Of a DNA stretch of 64,000 bases, positions 63,536-64,000 are shown one piece after another; the first letter of the stretch is position 1, and every line of letters starts with the position of its first letter. Position numbers and translations under genes: made by a program. This DNA comes from Enterobacter_D sp963521185. Its GTDB lineage: Bacteria; Pseudomonadota; Gammaproteobacteria; Enterobacterales; Enterobacteriaceae. A model generated the notes under the pieces. It searched no databases and was not told the DNA's origin. It worked only from the letters and a program-made list of their open reading frames with translations. The stretch covers positions 1-64,000 of the forward strand of contig CAUQTV010000007.1 of assembly GCA_963521185.1 (NCBI GenBank). Direction: 5' to 3'.

Positions 63536-64000
63536 ATGATTGATCTCGCCAGCTTAACCTTACAGTGCGGCCCTGAGATCTCCAGTGAATTTCTGCAACG
63601 GATAATCAGCGTAGAGTCCTCGTTTAACCCCTATGCTATCGGGGTGGTGGGCGGCAGGCTGGCTCGTCAGCCTGCGAATAAAGACGAGGCCGCTACCACG
63701 GCGCGCTATCTGGCAAACGCAGGCTGGAATTTTTCCATGGGGCTAGGGCAAATAAATCGTTATAACCTGGAGAAATACGGCCTCAACTATGATTCTGTTT
63801 TTGAGCCTTGCGCGAATCTTCGTGCAGCCGCCGGAATCTATGGTGAGTGCTTCAACCGTGCCGTCAAAGTCTTCGATACAGACAGTGCGCGACTTAAAGC
63901 CTTTTCATGCTACTACAGCGGGAATTTTTCTCGGGGCTTTGCAAATGATGCTGGACTCAATACCAGCTATGTCGAGCGTATCATGAATGTCAGTGTCCCG
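63536..64000 (+). CDS. VirB1-like lytic transglycosylase (cut by window end)
   Basis: 155 codons are visible and the frame is still open at the window end. The product starts MIDLASLTLQC and has the catalytic Glu in ISVESSFNPYAIG at residue 27, plus NFSMGLGQINRYN and FSCYYSGNF, all typical of SLT/VirB1 transglycosylases. No signal peptide is apparent, as in some VirB1 relatives. It lies 40 nt after tadG and probably opens peptidoglycan for the pilus machine. Confidence 0.8.
   Translation, partial: MIDLASLTLQCGPEISSEFLQRIISVESSFNPYAIGVVGGRLARQPANKDEAATTARYLANAGWNFSMGLGQINRYNLEKYGLNYDSVFEPCANLRAAAGIYGECFNRAVKVFDTDSARLKAFSCYYSGNFSRGFANDAGLNTSYVERIMNVSVP

Overview
The window is chromosomal DNA from a member of the Enterobacteriaceae. 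Gene order and protein content follow the E. coli K-12 segment gltX to yfcL, in mirror orientation. Protein similarity suggests Enterobacter, Lelliottia, Leclercia or a close relative; I cannot name the species. The backbone genes in order are tRNA-Val x2, gltX, yfeD-yfeC, tRNA-Ala x2, pdeA (yfeA), nupC, mntH, ypeC, an aldo-keto reductase, yfeO, glk, ypdB-ypdA, alaC, ypdK, then (after accessory DNA) tRNA-Arg (argW), yfdC, mlaA, fadL, yfcZ, fadI-fadJ, sixA, smrB, prmB, aroC-mepA-yfcA-epmC and yfcL.

Three accessory blocks break this backbone. Block 1 (about 17.1-27.1 kb) lies between ypdK/alaC and argW, where K-12 has lpxP, evgAS, dsd and a prophage. It holds two catabolic clusters. The first is a minus-strand operon (MFS transporter, VOC protein, D-2-hydroxyacid dehydrogenase, SDR dehydrogenase) divergent from a citrate-synthase-like protein with an N-terminal helix-turn-helix; two copies of TTGATTA-N3-TAATCAA lie between them. 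The second is a split transketolase plus MFS transporter operon with a GntR/FCD regulator and a divergent monooxygenase-fold protein; its control region carries two TGGT-N2-ACCA palindromes.

Block 2 (27,161-35,530) is an island in the 3' end of argW. A 28-bp direct repeat bounds it and a third, partial copy lies inside. It encodes an EcoAI-like (type IB) HsdRMS restriction-modification system, a NucS-like nuclease with an extra C-terminal domain, an unknown protein, a DUF4160/DUF2442 pair and only the first 41 codons of a P4-type integrase. It therefore looks like a composite island that can no longer move itself.

Block 3 (about 49.6 kb to the window end) is a Tad/Flp pilus locus, visibly A+T-richer than the backbone and placed just after yfcL: flp, rcpC, rcpA, tadZ, tadA, tadB, tadC, tadD, two predicted Roadblock/LC7 proteins, an unknown protein, tadV, tadE, tadF, tadG and a lytic transglycosylase cut by the window end. 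tadB carries an in-frame TAA at codon 45, so the pilus may be inactive in this strain unless the stop is read through or is a sequencing error. The three genes between tadD and tadV (58,453-60,008) are not part of the textbook Tad set and are the best candidate for something undescribed.

Regulatory sites readable directly include an MntR box at mntH, FadR sites at fadL and fadI, strong promoters for the tRNA-Val and tRNA-Ala genes, and several intrinsic terminators. No CRISPR array, rRNA gene or complete insertion sequence was seen.
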